In this document: piece after piece, positions 1-8,366 of the stretch
Layout of the letters: each line of letters opens with the position of its first letter
Numbering within the stretch: position 1 is the stretch's first letter
Origin: an uncultured bacterium
Lineage (GTDB): Bacteria; Patescibacteriota; Gracilibacteria; Absconditabacterales; Absconditicoccaceae
Direction: 5' to 3'
NCBI GenBank assembly: GCA_947169045.1
Contig: CAMVOC010000001.1
Span: 62,001-126,000, forward strand
Length of the DNA: 64,000 nt
The notes under the pieces: model-generated
What the model was told of the DNA's origin: nothing
What the model saw: the letters and a program-made list of their open reading frames with translations, nothing else
The model's database searches: none
Translations under genes and position numbers: made by a program

Positions 1-45
1 GTAACTAACACGCTAAACCGCGTTTTAGCTCAAATGAATATCTAA
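1..45 (+). CDS. C-terminal fragment of an upstream gene
   Basis: Frame 1 is open from the window edge and ends at a TAA at 43-45. The other two forward frames stop within the first few bases. The tail ends in ...LAQMNI and is followed after 6 nt by a hairpin terminator, as expected for a gene end. Fourteen residues are too few to name a family. Its terminator closely resembles that of the next gene, so it may belong to the same tandem set of small helical proteins; that is inference. Confidence 0.45.
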   Translation, partial: VTNTLNRVLAQMNI

Positions 46-51
46 AAAAAT

Positions 52-80
52 AAAAGGAGGTCGTTTCGCCTTCTTTTTTA
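52..80 (+). terminator. Rho-independent terminator
   Basis: AAAAGGAGG pairs with CCTTCTTTT (one G-U pair) around a short loop, followed by T's. It closes the gene fragment at 1-45. The loop region GTTTCG recurs in the terminator at 605-632. Confidence 0.75.
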
Positions 81-82
81 TA

Positions 83-111
83 TTGACTTTTAGCTAAAAA
101 ATAACTATAGT
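83..111 (+). promoter_or_regulatory. Promoter of the 143-589 gene
   Basis: TTGACT (83-88), 17-nt spacer, TATAGT (106-111). The start codon lies about 30 nt downstream. No Shine-Dalgarno sequence is present in the leader. Confidence 0.65.
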
Positions 112-142
112 AATCAAATCACACATATAGGGTAAAACACAA

Positions 143-589
143 ATGAACAAAAGCAGAAAAACAATGAAAATACTGGAGATCCTCACAGAAGCGAGAGAAA
201 TCCTAAGAAGTGCCGAAGAACCTCTAAATAAGGTGAAACAACCAAGAGATCTTGCAGAAAAAGCCGTACAACTCCTAAACGACAAAGGAATCCTCGAAAA
301 AAGAGGATTAGACCTCAAAATGAAACACCTTACATATATGGAGGAATTTGTTAAGGCTCTACGCCAACCTCAACCTACAGAGGAGCAAGCAGAGGAGCTA
401 CTAAACAAACAAAAGGCACTCGGAAAGGGTACACAGGAACTCTTAACTCAAATCATTATGTTTCTAAACAACACTTGGGACCTTTTAAACAAAACTCGCG
501 AATTAAACAGAGAAAGAAGCATCATAAAACACTCTCTCAATAAAACAGAGCTCCTTCTCTACGAAATCACTATAATACAAGGTGAATAA
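143..589 (+). CDS. Hypothetical all-helical cytoplasmic protein
   Basis: The product is 148 residues, without signal peptide or membrane segment, and rich in Leu, Lys, Glu and Gln. Spacing of hydrophobic residues (for example EILTEAREIL, EELLNKQKAL) predicts long amphipathic helices. The gene has its own promoter (83-111) and terminator (605-632), so it is monocistronic. The next gene (769-1278) has the same architecture, and both may be diverged paralogues. It contains no in-frame TGA. I recognise no family. The start is the first ATG after the promoter. Confidence 0.7.
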   Translation: MNKSRKTMKILEILTEAREILRSAEEPLNKVKQPRDLAEKAVQLLNDKGILEKRGLDLKMKHLTYMEEFVKALRQPQPTEEQAEELLNKQKALGKGTQELLTQIIMFLNNTWDLLNKTRELNRERSIIKHSLNKTELLLYEITIIQGE

Positions 590-604
590 CAACAAATCAG
601 ATGC

Positions 605-632
605 AAAGAAGGCGTTTCGTCTTCTTTTTTAA
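605..632 (+). terminator. Rho-independent terminator
   Basis: AAAGAAGGCG pairs with CGTCTTCTTT around a TTT loop and is followed by a T-run. It is nearly identical in stem and loop to the terminator at 52-80. Confidence 0.8.
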
Positions 633-695
633 TAAAAAAACAAAAAAAATCTGATTTTTATCTCTTTTTTTTATGAAAGCTACACACAAAAAGCA

Positions 696-724
696 TTGAC
701 TTTTGATAAACCAAAACATATAAA
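696..724 (+). promoter_or_regulatory. Promoter of the heptad-repeat gene
   Basis: TTGACT (696-701), 17-nt spacer, TATAAA (719-724). It uses the same -35 box and spacer length as the promoter at 83-111. Confidence 0.65.
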
Positions 725-768
725 GAACACATAAACAAAAAATCTTCAAACAAAAAACAAAGAGAAAT

Positions 769-1278
769 ATGATAAAATTAGAACAACAAATAAGGCTTCT
801 CCTAGAAACCAACAGATGCCTTATGAAAGCGTGGACGTACCTAAAAGACACAGGGAATCTTCTCTTATTCGCGAAAAAGCTGGATCCAGAACAAAGGAAT
901 AAACTCAAAAAAGAAGGATGCGAGCTCAAAGAAGAAGTAACCACCTTCTTAGATAGAGCTGAAGAGTTAATACATCAAGCAAAAAAAATCCAAGAAAAAA
1001 TAGATGAATTCTCAGCATGGGAACCAACACAGACAGAGAAAAAAGATGAATTCTTAAAGCAAGCAGGAGAATTTTTCAAAGATGCAGGTGTATTCCTGAG
1101 AGAAACTGGGGATTTTATCAGAGAAATGGGAGAATTCGTAGAAGAGACCGGAGAATTCATTGAAGAAGCTGAAGAATTCATAGAAAAAGCCGAAGAATTC
1201 CTTAAAAAAACAGAGGAAATCCTACACGACGAAGAAGAATTACCAACAGAAGCAGAAAGTACTTCAAAAAAAGAATAA
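769..1278 (+). CDS. Heptad-repeat amphipathic helix protein
   Basis: The product is 169 residues and has no signal peptide or membrane segment. From about residue 97 it consists of nine uninterrupted seven-residue units of the type FIEEAEE, FLKKTEE, FVEETGE. Hydrophobic residues occupy positions 1, 2 and 5, giving one continuous apolar stripe and a strongly acidic/basic remainder. At DNA level GAATTC-like hexamers recur every 21 bp. Such a helix could form a coiled coil or lie on a membrane or lipid surface; neither is shown. It is monocistronic, with promoter 696-724 and terminator 1301-1328, and has no in-frame TGA. No family is recognised. Confidence 0.75.
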   Translation: MIKLEQQIRLLLETNRCLMKAWTYLKDTGNLLLFAKKLDPEQRNKLKKEGCELKEEVTTFLDRAEELIHQAKKIQEKIDEFSAWEPTQTEKKDEFLKQAGEFFKDAGVFLRETGDFIREMGEFVEETGEFIEEAEEFIEKAEEFLKKTEEILHDEEELPTEAESTSKKE

Positions 1279-1300
1279 AGAGTAAAAATTTTACTTTAGG

Positions 1301-1328
1301 AAAGAAGGTTATCTACCTTCTTTTTTTT
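1301..1328 (+). terminator. Rho-independent terminator
   Basis: AAAGAAGGT pairs with ACCTTCTTT around TATCT, followed by a T-run. It closes the heptad-repeat gene. Confidence 0.85.
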
Positions 1329-1374
1329 GAGAAATCTCTTTCATTTCTCAAGGAAATACCTATCATAAACACCG

Positions 1375-2664
1375 ATGAATCACCTCAATACCATGATAAA
1401 AGTACAAAAAGCTGATCTTCCTCAACGGAGTATTTCCGAGGTTTTTCCAATTTTTCAAGCACATCTCACCTCAGAGCATCAGCTTTTTATCGCTGTTTCT
1501 ACAGGAGCAGACAGTATGACACTGGCTTGCCTCACCGCCCGACGACGAAACAATCAAAATTTCCCACTTCAAAACTTGCATTTTCTCCATTGTAACCATA
1601 AAATTAGACCAGAAAGCGAAGAGGAATCAGCTTTTTTCGCTTCCTTTTTTCAGTGATTTGATACACAACGTTTTGAAAAACCTGATACAGTAAAAACAGA
1701 CGAAAACGCTCTCAGAAACCGAAGATACGCTTGTTTTAATGACGCCATAACAAGCAAAACAAAACAACCTACAGACAAAGTATTCCTTCTTACCTGACAT
1801 AATCTCAACGACCGCATCGAAACAACATTTCTCAACGTACTGCGCGGATGCTCATTGGACGGATTTCTCAATATGCACGTCCTCTCCCAGCAAAAATCCA
1901 CAACATACCTACGTCCACTCCTGACTACGACAAAATCTCAAATCCTAGAAGCTTGCCAAACGTTACAAATCCCATACTTCACAGATTCCACCAATCTTGA
2001 CTCCAGAACCTCAAAAAGAAACCGACTCCGCAACGAAGTTTTAAATACATTTCAAGGGACGAATTTTGAACAATCATTTAAACACATCTACAGCACCCTC
2101 GAACACTGAGATAACGCACATCAGACCTCTCCTGAAACACGAAAAGAAAGCGCTACACACCCTGCTCGAAAGGCCTCCTTCGCACTAAAAACTCCTATTC
2201 CAACGACAGCAACTCAACTTGTACAACTACGAAAAAAAATAAATCTGACTCATAATCTACGCACTACACAAATCAACGAACGAATGCACCGACTACACAC
2301 CTCCTCAAACGGACGAAAGCAACTACAAAACACCTTCTTTTTCATTGCAAACAACTCCCTAATCATCATCCAAACAGCATCACCCGAAATCTTCCGAAAA
2401 AAACGCTTAACATCCTCAAAAAAGATTACGGGTCTCTGACCTCTCGTTCTCGAAGGCGTCACGGTCAACATCACCAAACAAGAACGAATTGGAGCCACTC
2501 TCCGCTACCCACAGTCCACTGACACCTTCGCAGGAAAAACCCGAAACCGCCGATGCCTCAACCAAAAAATCCCTATGTTCTGGAGAAATTTCATTCCTCT
2601 CGTAGAGAAAGAGGGGAGGATTCTGCATATGTTTAAAGAAGTAATCACGACAAAAAGTTCGTAA
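1375..2664 (+). CDS. tilS: tRNA(Ile)-lysidine synthase TilS
   Basis: TilS attaches lysine to C34 of tRNA-Ile(CAU), converting AUG reading to AUA. The ORF track shows only pieces; four in-frame TGA codons read as Gly give 429 residues. The N-terminal PP-loop motif is AVSTGADS (canonical SGGxDS). It is followed by LHFLHCNHKIRPESEEE and TGHNLNDRIETTFLNVLRGCSLDG, which match the TilS N-terminal domain, with a TGA supplying the Gly of TGHN. The C-terminal part is divergent. TAA overlaps the alkD start as TAATG, so translation is probably coupled. An ATG at 1393 is an alternative start. A tRNA with CAT anticodon lies at 8069. Confidence 0.9.
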
Positions 2665-3440
2665 TGCAGATCAGCACTGCTCATCAGCCTTTTATTTCTT
2701 ATGTGACAATGACAGCTCAAGACCTTGTTCTCGACTTATATGCTCTACAAAATCCCGCACAAGTAGCAATCCTACAACGCTTTTTCAAAACAGGACCAGG
2801 ACAATACGGCGAGGGAGACCTCTTTTTAGGAATTAAAGTCCCAGAAACCCGCAAGATTATACGCAAATATCGCAACCTCCCCCTAGAAGAAATAAAAAAA
2901 TTAATCAGTTCTCCCTATCACGAAGTGAGATTAGCAAGTCTATTATTGTTAGTCGATGCATTCACTCGCGCTTCAAAACAGAAAAAAAGCTGAGATATCC
3001 CAAAGGAATGCTCCGAAATCACGAAATTCTATCTTTCAAATACTAAATACATCAATTCACGAGACCTCGTAGACCTTACCGCACCTCAAATTGTAGGCGG
3101 ATATTATGCCGATAAAGATCGTTCAAAGCTCTACCAACTCGCGACATCAAGCAACCTCCGAGAACGCAGAATAGCAATAGTTTCCACCTATCATTTCATC
3201 AAAAAGGGGGAGTACGCTGACACCTTTGCTCTTGCCGAGCTCCTCATGCATGATCCCCACGACCTCATCCATAAAGCCACAGGACGAATGCTCCGCGAAG
3301 TACACAAAAGAGTCGCAAAACAACCCGTCTACGAATTTTTAGACCAATACGCAGCTCAGATGCCACGCACGATGCTAAGATATGCAATAGAAAGATTCCC
3401 AGAACCAATCAGGAAAAACTACCTATTACTCAAATCTTAA
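2664..3440 (+). CDS. AlkD-like DNA alkylation repair protein (HEAT-repeat glycosylase)
   Basis: The AlkD/AlkC family excises bulky N3- and N7-alkylated purines with a HEAT-like repeat fold. One in-frame TGA is read through to join the ORFs at 2664 and 3246, giving 258 residues. Family blocks are clear: LGIKVPETRKIIRKY, SSPYHEVRLASLLLLVD, SRDLVDLTAPQIVGGYY, RRIAIVSTYHFIKKGEYADT, MPRTMLRYAIERFPE. Translation may start at 2664 (overlapping the tilS stop) or at an ATG near 2710, where homology seems to begin. The 3' end overlaps the convergent permease gene by 15 nt. Confidence 0.9.
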
Positions 3441-4694
3441 TGCTTCAATCGGCTTCAAATTTGCAGCTTTTCTCGCAGGTAAAATTCCAGACAAAATTCC
3501 TACCACAAAAGTCAGAGTAAAGGCAATAATTGCGACTTGAGCCGTTACTGCCACCTGAAACGTCATATTATCTCCATAAGAAATCTGTAACGAATTGATT
3601 CCCCAAGAGAGCAAAAGGCTGAAAATAATCGCGATCAATCCTCCAAAAAACGTTACCAATACAGATTCAATCAAAAATTGCTGAATAATATCTTTATTCA
3701 AAGCTCCTATCGCTTTTTTAATTCAGATTTCTCTTGTCCTTTCTGTGACAGACACAAGCATAATATTCATCACTCAAATTCCCCCTACCAATAAGGAAAT
3801 TCACCCAATAGCTCCTAATAAAATACTAAAAATCGCCATTGCACTATCAATGACATCTCCAACTGCCGCTGTTGAATTCAAGCTAAACCCCGCTAAATCC
3901 AAATGTTTCACATTATATTTCCTGAGGAGGAAATACTGCACTCTTGCAGTCCGCTCCGCATTATTTGCCTCAGCACTCAAACGTACCGTAATCGCAGAAA
4001 TATCACGATTTCCAGCAACTTTTTGCCAATACGTCGTAATAGGAATATATACCATTCATAAAATACTTGCATCAGAAAGCGTCCCAATAATCGTATAATC
4101 CCTATTGTTATAAGTAATCTTCTGACTTAAAGCATTACCAGCAGGGAAAAGACTATCTACGACGTTTTTATTAACAATCGCCACCATCTCCACATTATCA
4201 AAATCAGACTGATTAAAGCTGTCTCCCTCCTCCAAAGTAAGCGCCATTTTCTGAAGATAATCCAAAGGGACTCACGCAAAACTCGACATAGAAGAATTAT
4301 TACCATAACTGACTTGCCCAAGAGTAGTCGCACCATATGTCACCGCCCCACTTAAATCTGGAAATGCCTCTTCAATCTCATCTGCGAGTTCCGGAGTAAG
4401 AGTAATCGCTTTCACATATCCATGAGTCTCCTCATCCGTTCGAGTAGTAAATCCTCCTCTAGGTTGAATCGTAATATTATTATTGATCAGACTTGCCATC
4501 TGGTCCATAATCCCTTGTTGAGCACCTTCTCCCACTGCCATCAGCAAAATCACGCTAGAAACCCCAATAATAATCCCAAGCATACTCAAAAAACTACGCA
4601 ACTTATTTGCAATAATACTTTCCCGTGCTTCCTTAAAATAATTCAAAAGCGTCATTCCACGTCTCAACCTAAATAAAGTCCTATAATCATACAC
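3426..4694 (-). CDS. MacB/FtsX-type ABC transporter permease
   Basis: Reading five TGA codons as Gly merges the ORFs at 4272, 4056, 3801 and 3426 into 422 residues. The N-terminus has the family pattern of a cytoplasmic helix (ANKLRSFLSMLGIIIGVSSVI) and first membrane segment. A periplasmic MacB_PCD-type domain follows, then three C-terminal membrane helices, including [24 protein letters not shown] and the terminal motif LPARKAANLKPIEALRFE. MacB-like proteins couple ATP hydrolysis to export of peptides, lipoproteins or drugs. No ATPase or HlyD-like partner is adjacent, so it is an orphan permease here. Translation may start at 4655 (MTLLNYFKEA) instead of 4694. Confidence 0.88.
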
Positions 4695-4704
4695 AAACTT
4701 ACCC

Positions 4705-4732
4705 TTGATTTCAAGCCAACCTTAGCTATACT
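4705..4732 (+). promoter_or_regulatory. Promoter of rlmE
   Basis: TTGATT (4705-4710), 16-nt spacer, TATACT (4727-4732). The rlmE ATG is about 35 nt downstream of the -10 box. Confidence 0.7.
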
Positions 4733-4766
4733 CCTTAAAGTATCCTTAATTTCACGCATCACCATC

Positions 4767-5372
4767 ATGTACAATCCTTACGATTATTATTTCAAAAAAG
4801 CAAAAAAAGACTGATACAAAGCACGTTCAGCTTTTAAACTCGAAGAAATCCAAACCAAGTTCCACTTAATTACAAAAGACACAAAAACCGTCATTGATAT
4901 TGGATGTGCTCCCGGATCTCGAATACAGTACACCGCCGCTCAACTCCAAAAATTAAAAGTGCGTAATTTTAAAATTGTAGGATTTGATCTTAAACCCGCC
5001 GACATCAAAATCCCTGAAGTCCATACGTTTCAGCAAGACGTCACCGATATCACAGCAGTAAACGCCATTTTCACACAGCTCAACATCGGAGAAAAAAGCG
5101 TAGATTTTATCCAGTCAGATATGGCACCAAATACCATTGGAGACAAAGATATTGATGCTATGCGTTCCATCGCATTATTGGAAGAAACGCTTCGAATTTA
5201 CGAAAAATATCTAAAACCCGACGGAAAATTTGCCACAAAAATCTTTATGGGACCAGGATTCGACGAATACCTCGCCAATATGAAAAAGCTCTTTGGAGGG
5301 AAAAATATCAAGATTTTCAAGCCACAAAGCTCTAGGAAAGAGAGCAAAGAAACCTACATCATCAAGATATAA
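4767..5372 (+). CDS. rlmE: 23S rRNA 2'-O-methyltransferase RlmE (RrmJ/FtsJ)
   Basis: RlmE methylates the 2'-OH of a conserved A-loop uridine in 23S rRNA (U2552 in E. coli). One in-frame TGA at a conserved Gly (KKAKKDGYKARSAFKL) extends the track ORF upstream to ATG 4767, giving 201 residues. The K-D-K-E tetrad is visible: Lys in SAFKL, Asp in QSDMAPN, Lys in FATKIFMG, Glu in SRKESKETY. The SAM site is DIGCAPGS. Length matches the family. It is transcribed from 4705-4732, upstream of the RNase P RNA gene. Confidence 0.93.
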
Positions 5373-5413
5373 TGTTATACCCTCGCAATCAAGAAAAAAG
5401 AGCCTCCTTCCTG

Positions 5414-5441
5414 TTGAAATACAGCCATTTTTCCATATAAT
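5414..5441 (+). promoter_or_regulatory. Promoter of the RNase P RNA gene
   Basis: TTGAAA (5414-5419), 16-nt spacer, TATAAT (5436-5441). The predicted start near 5448 coincides with the first base of helix P1 of the RNA. Confidence 0.8.
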
Positions 5442-5447
5442 GAGAAC

Positions 5448-5775
5448 CGCCAAACAAAGTACAACTCTCCGAGACTTCGGAGAGAGGAAAGTCCTGACAT
5501 CATAACTCGGGAGGTAGCTCACGGCTACTGGACGGCTCACGCCCAAAGGAAAGTGCCACAGAAACGTAAACTAACTTCGTACACCTACGAGGTCAAAGAT
5601 GCAACGTGAAGATGGAGCGTCATAACTCCTACTTCTCCTCAGCTTAGTTGATAACTATGCGAGTGGTAAACCCCTTCCTGATGCAAGCTTGCCCGCAAGG
5701 GAAGTGCAAGAAACTCTCAAGCAGAGTGCTAGATAAATCGTACTTGAAACACAGAATCAGGCTTATTGCTTGGCA
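5448..5775 (+). ncRNA. rnpB: RNase P RNA (bacterial type A)
   Basis: This is the catalytic RNA that trims tRNA 5' ends. Signature segments appear in order: GAGGAAAGTCC near the 5' end, GGAAAGTGCCACAGAAA, GTGGTAAACCCC, TGCTAGATAAAT, and ACAGAATCAGGCTTA near the 3' end. P1 forms between GCCAAACAA at the 5' end and TTGCTTGGC at the 3' end with one A-C mismatch. Length is about 328 nt. The boundary follows from P1 and the promoter. Several ORF-track entries here (5293, 5648) are spurious overlaps. Confidence 0.92.
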
Positions 5776-5810
5776 AATCTTACTTTTAAACACACGATAC
5801 AATATTGCGG

Positions 5811-5837
5811 AATCTTTCACGACAAAGATTTTTTCTT
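5811..5837 (+). terminator. Terminator after rnpB
   Basis: AATCTTT-CACGAC-AAAGATT is followed by TTTTCTTT. It lies about 35 nt after the end of the RNase P RNA and just before tatD. Confidence 0.7.
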
Positions 5838-5858
5838 TAAAAAGGCAAAAACATACCC

Positions 5859-6668
5859 ATGCTCATAGACACACACACGCACATCAATTTTCCCCCCTTA
5901 CTCCAAGACTGGGAAAATCACCTCCAAAGCTTCCAAAATGCAGGTGGAAAAATCTTAATCAACGCCGGGGCACACCAGAGCTACAACGAAAACGGTATCC
6001 ATATCGCTCAGAAAGCAAAAACACTTTTCCCCGACCTCATTGTCAAAGCTACCATAGGAATCCACCCAGATGATGGAAAAGAGATAAAAAAAGCTGATTT
6101 CCCGTCACTTTCCAGTCTCCTCGAAACGCAATACCTGGAAAACCAAGAAGTTGTCTGTGCAATAGGGGAGTGTGGAATCGATCTACACAGCGCAGAAGCT
6201 ACTCCATTAGAGCATCAATATGCCCTATTACAGCTTCACTGCGAATTAGCTCGCAAACTCAAACTACCAATCGTCATCCATTCCAGAGATGCATTCAACG
6301 AAACACTAAAAGTGCTACAAAATTTTCGCGATCTGAACATCTATTTTCACTGCCGAGGATATGGACCATCAGAGATTCAAGAGATAGAGAAGCTCCTTCC
6401 AAACCTACGAATCGGCTTCACCAATATCATCACCTACAAAAACGCCCCAGCTACTAGAGACTCTCTCCTAGCCATCAAAAAGGCAAAAATCCTGACAGAA
6501 ACCGATGCTCCACGACTACCACCTCAACCATTTCGTGGACAAAGTTGTTATCCTCACTACGTTTCTTACGTCACAGAAAAAATAGCAGAACTCCTAGAAA
6601 AGCCACAATCAGAAATCGAAAAAATAGTACGGGACAATGCATGCTCACTACTAGGAATAAACGCTTAA
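5859..6668 (+). CDS. tatD: TatD-family metal-dependent hydrolase (deoxyribonuclease)
   Basis: The 269-residue product has the usual family length and no in-frame TGA. Metal-site motifs appear in order: DTHTHINF, a Glu in IGECGID, His in IVIHSRDAF, His in YFHCRGYG, and Asp in LTETDAPR. TatD proteins are TIM-barrel 3'-5' exonucleases acting on DNA, cytoplasmic, with roles in DNA repair or turnover. The terminator at 5811-5837 lies just upstream, so this gene either uses read-through from rnpB or a promoter I do not recognise. Confidence 0.92.
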   Translation: MLIDTHTHINFPPLLQDWENHLQSFQNAGGKILINAGAHQSYNENGIHIAQKAKTLFPDLIVKATIGIHPDDGKEIKKADFPSLSSLLETQYLENQEVVCAIGECGIDLHSAEATPLEHQYALLQLHCELARKLKLPIVIHSRDAFNETLKVLQNFRDLNIYFHCRGYGPSEIQEIEKLLPNLRIGFTNIITYKNAPATRDSLLAIKKAKILTETDAPRLPPQPFRGQSCYPHYVSYVTEKIAELLEKPQSEIEKIVRDNACSLLGINA

Positions 6669-6674
6669 AAAGCC

Positions 6675-7289
6675 TTATTTTTTCCTCCCAATAATCAAAT
6701 CACCAGTTTGAATCTCTTTATCAAAGAGTTTAACGGTTTCCATCGCAAAACCAGCATATTCTCCTTCTTGCAAAATTTCCTCAGTCGACCTAGGATATTG
6801 TTGAATTTTAAAACGTTTTGAATGGGTATTCCGCTCAAACATCCTCCTTTGAAAAAAATGCCCAATAAAAAGCTGACCCTCTGGCCTCAAAATGCGATAT
6901 ACTTCAGAGAAAAGCACTTCTAAACGCTCCAAATGTTCAAGAGTAAAAAAGCTGACTGCGACATCGAACGAATCACTTTCCAAGGGCAACGGTTTTTCAA
7001 GATCCGCAACCAGATGTTTAGCACCTCTCGGATGACGAGCAAGCATCTCTTTGGAAATATCGACAGCTAGATACTTTTCATGCGGAATATCTTTAAGTTG
7101 ATACCACATCCTTCCATCTCCCGCTCCAAGATCAATGATATCAAAACTCTTTTTCCTAGGGAGAAATTGCAAAAAATTGATAGTATAAAAACTATTTAAA
7201 TGTTTATGATACTGACCATATTGCTGAGCTACAGCATCATATCCCTCTTTAGGACCAATAATTTCGGTATGTTTACTATCATATGTCAT
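6675..7289 (-). CDS. Class I SAM-dependent methyltransferase
   Basis: A Methyltransf_11-type fold is visible: motif I DIIDLGAGDGRMW, an acidic end of beta2 in YLAVDIS, FDVAVSFFTLEHL for motif IV, and LRPEGQLFIGHFF for post-motif II. The substrate cannot be told. The track ORF begins at a TTG (7328); I prefer ATG 7289 (MTYDSKHTEII), giving 204 residues. A promoter (7296-7323) places transcription start almost on this ATG, suggesting a leaderless mRNA. No in-frame TGA. Two copies of the AAAAAGCTGA 10-mer lie inside the gene, antisense to it. Confidence 0.85.
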   Translation of the reverse strand: MTYDSKHTEIIGPKEGYDAVAQQYGQYHKHLNSFYTINFLQFLPRKKSFDIIDLGAGDGRMWYQLKDIPHEKYLAVDISKEMLARHPRGAKHLVADLEKPLPLESDSFDVAVSFFTLEHLERLEVLFSEVYRILRPEGQLFIGHFFQRRMFERNTHSKRFKIQQYPRSTEEILQEGEYAGFAMETVKLFDKEIQTGDLIIGRKK

Positions 7290-7295
7290 AAAAAA

Positions 7296-7323
7296 ATCAT
7301 ACACAAGTCCGAAGAGTTTGCAA
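7296..7323 (-). promoter_or_regulatory. Promoter of the 6675-7289 methyltransferase gene
   Basis: On the minus strand TTGCAA (7323-7318), 16-nt spacer, TATGAT (7301-7296). The next ATG is 7 nt downstream, so the mRNA would be leaderless or nearly so. Confidence 0.5.
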
Positions 7324-7374
7324 GTCAAAACCCAACAGAATAAGGAAAGAGGGGAGGGGAAACCGCAGAAAATC

Positions 7375-7965
7375 CTAAGAAAGTACCTTCCTAATAGCCA
7401 TTTTTTGCTCTTCTACACCCATATCCTCACTTAAAACAGGGAAATCCTCCACATTACGCAAATACTCCCTCACAATCAGTACAAGCAAATCGATAAAACG
7501 TGGCTGATTCACCGGGATATTATCATGATATTTCGTCGAAAGTTGTCCCAAATAATACATATATTTCCTAATCGTTAAAGGTGTTTCAGGTAAAAACGAA
7601 GAAAAATGCTTTGCCACCCCAAAGTGTTCTGCTTCTGCTACATAAAAAGGATAAAAAAGTCAGATAACAACGATGGTATTCATAGTTTTACGCAAGTAAG
7701 TAGTGTTTGTTTTCGGATCAATAGTAATGAAAAACGCATCATACAACGCTGAAATAATCTCATCATTTGAGATTTCTCATAACAAAAATGTGAGAAACTC
7801 TGCAAATTCAGCATTTTTTGCCTTATCTTGAATCAATTGTTGAGCAACTTGCCTGGCTTGACGAACTTCCTCATTCACTTTGGCTATTGCTTCTTCCGTC
7901 AGTTTTTCAGCCCCAGCACCAACCACTTCTCAACTTTCAATAACCTGCAAAGATTCTTCAGACAT
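7375..7965 (-). CDS. Hypothetical protein
   Basis: Three TGA codons read as Gly extend the track ORF (7375-7617) to ATG 7965, giving 196 residues. The N-terminal third is charged and probably coiled (EEAIAKVNEEVRQARQVAQQL). The middle holds one hydrophobic stretch (NTIVVIGLFYPFYVAEAEHFG) that is too mixed to call a clear membrane helix. The C-terminal part is helical. No family is recognised. It is convergent with nothing and lies between the methyltransferase and the tRNA pair, with no visible terminator. Confidence 0.7.
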
Positions 7966-8019
7966 TCTACAGCAAAACAAAGATAAAACAACTTATCTCA
8001 TAATTTTAAAACTTTTCTC

Positions 8020-8047
8020 TTGAAATACAAGACCATTTCCCTATATT
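8020..8047 (+). promoter_or_regulatory. Promoter of the tRNA pair
   Basis: TTGAAA (8020-8025), 16-nt spacer, TATATT (8042-8047), about 21 nt before tRNA-Met. The surrounding TCTCTTGAAATACA resembles the rnpB promoter. Confidence 0.7.
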
Positions 8048-8068
8048 GTCTGTTGCAAAGGAAAATAT

Positions 8069-8142
8069 GGCTCCGTAGCTCAGCAGGTTAGAGCGCGCCT
8101 CTCATAAGGGCGAGGTCGGTGGTTCGAGTCTACCCGGAGCCA
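8069..8142 (+). tRNA. tRNA-Met (CAT anticodon), probably elongator
   Basis: The acceptor pairs GGCTCCG with CGGAGCC, discriminator A. The anticodon loop is CTCATAA, giving CAT, and the T arm GGTGG-TTCGAGT-CTACC has one G-U pair. CCA is not encoded. GGCTnCGTAGCTCAG resembles bacterial elongator tRNA-Met. A tRNA-Ile with lysidine at position 34 (the TilS product) would have the same gene anticodon and cannot be fully excluded. Confidence 0.9.
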
Positions 8143-8175
8143 ATAAAATCGATTCCCAGCATCATGACCATACAA

Positions 8176-8262
8176 GGTGGGGTGGATGAGTGGTCGAAGT
8201 CAGCTCACTGCTAACGAGTCGTACTGTAATAGGTACCGAGGGTTCGAATCCCTCCCCCACCG
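8176..8262 (+). tRNA. tRNA-Ser (GCT anticodon)
   Basis: The acceptor pairs GGTGGGG with CCCCACC, discriminator G. The anticodon loop contains GCT (serine AGC/AGT codons). A long variable arm (GTAC...GTAC) marks it as class II. The T arm is GAGGG-TTCGAAT-CCCTC. The loop-closing pair of the anticodon stem looks like an A-C mismatch. CCA is not encoded. It is co-transcribed with tRNA-Met. Confidence 0.9.
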
Positions 8263-8267
8263 AAGTG

Positions 8268-8295
8268 AATTTCCGCACAAAAGCGGATTTTTTTA
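8268..8295 (+). terminator. Terminator of the tRNA operon
   Basis: AATTTCCGC-ACAAAA-GCGGATTTTTTT: the stem TCCGC/GCGGA is followed by seven T's. Confidence 0.85.
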
Positions 8296-8366
8296 GAAAT
8301 CAAAAACTGCAAGCAGAAACGCTCACAGTCAAAAAGTATATCACTAAACAAAAAGATATGAAAAAA

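Noticed and set aside
597-944. Minus-strand ORF of 115 codons
   Set aside because: Low-complexity Phe/Leu/Lys translation overlapping a terminator, promoter and the heptad gene; a shadow ORF.
5648-6073. Plus-strand ORF of 141 codons
   Set aside because: Overlaps the RNase P RNA, its terminator and tatD in another frame.
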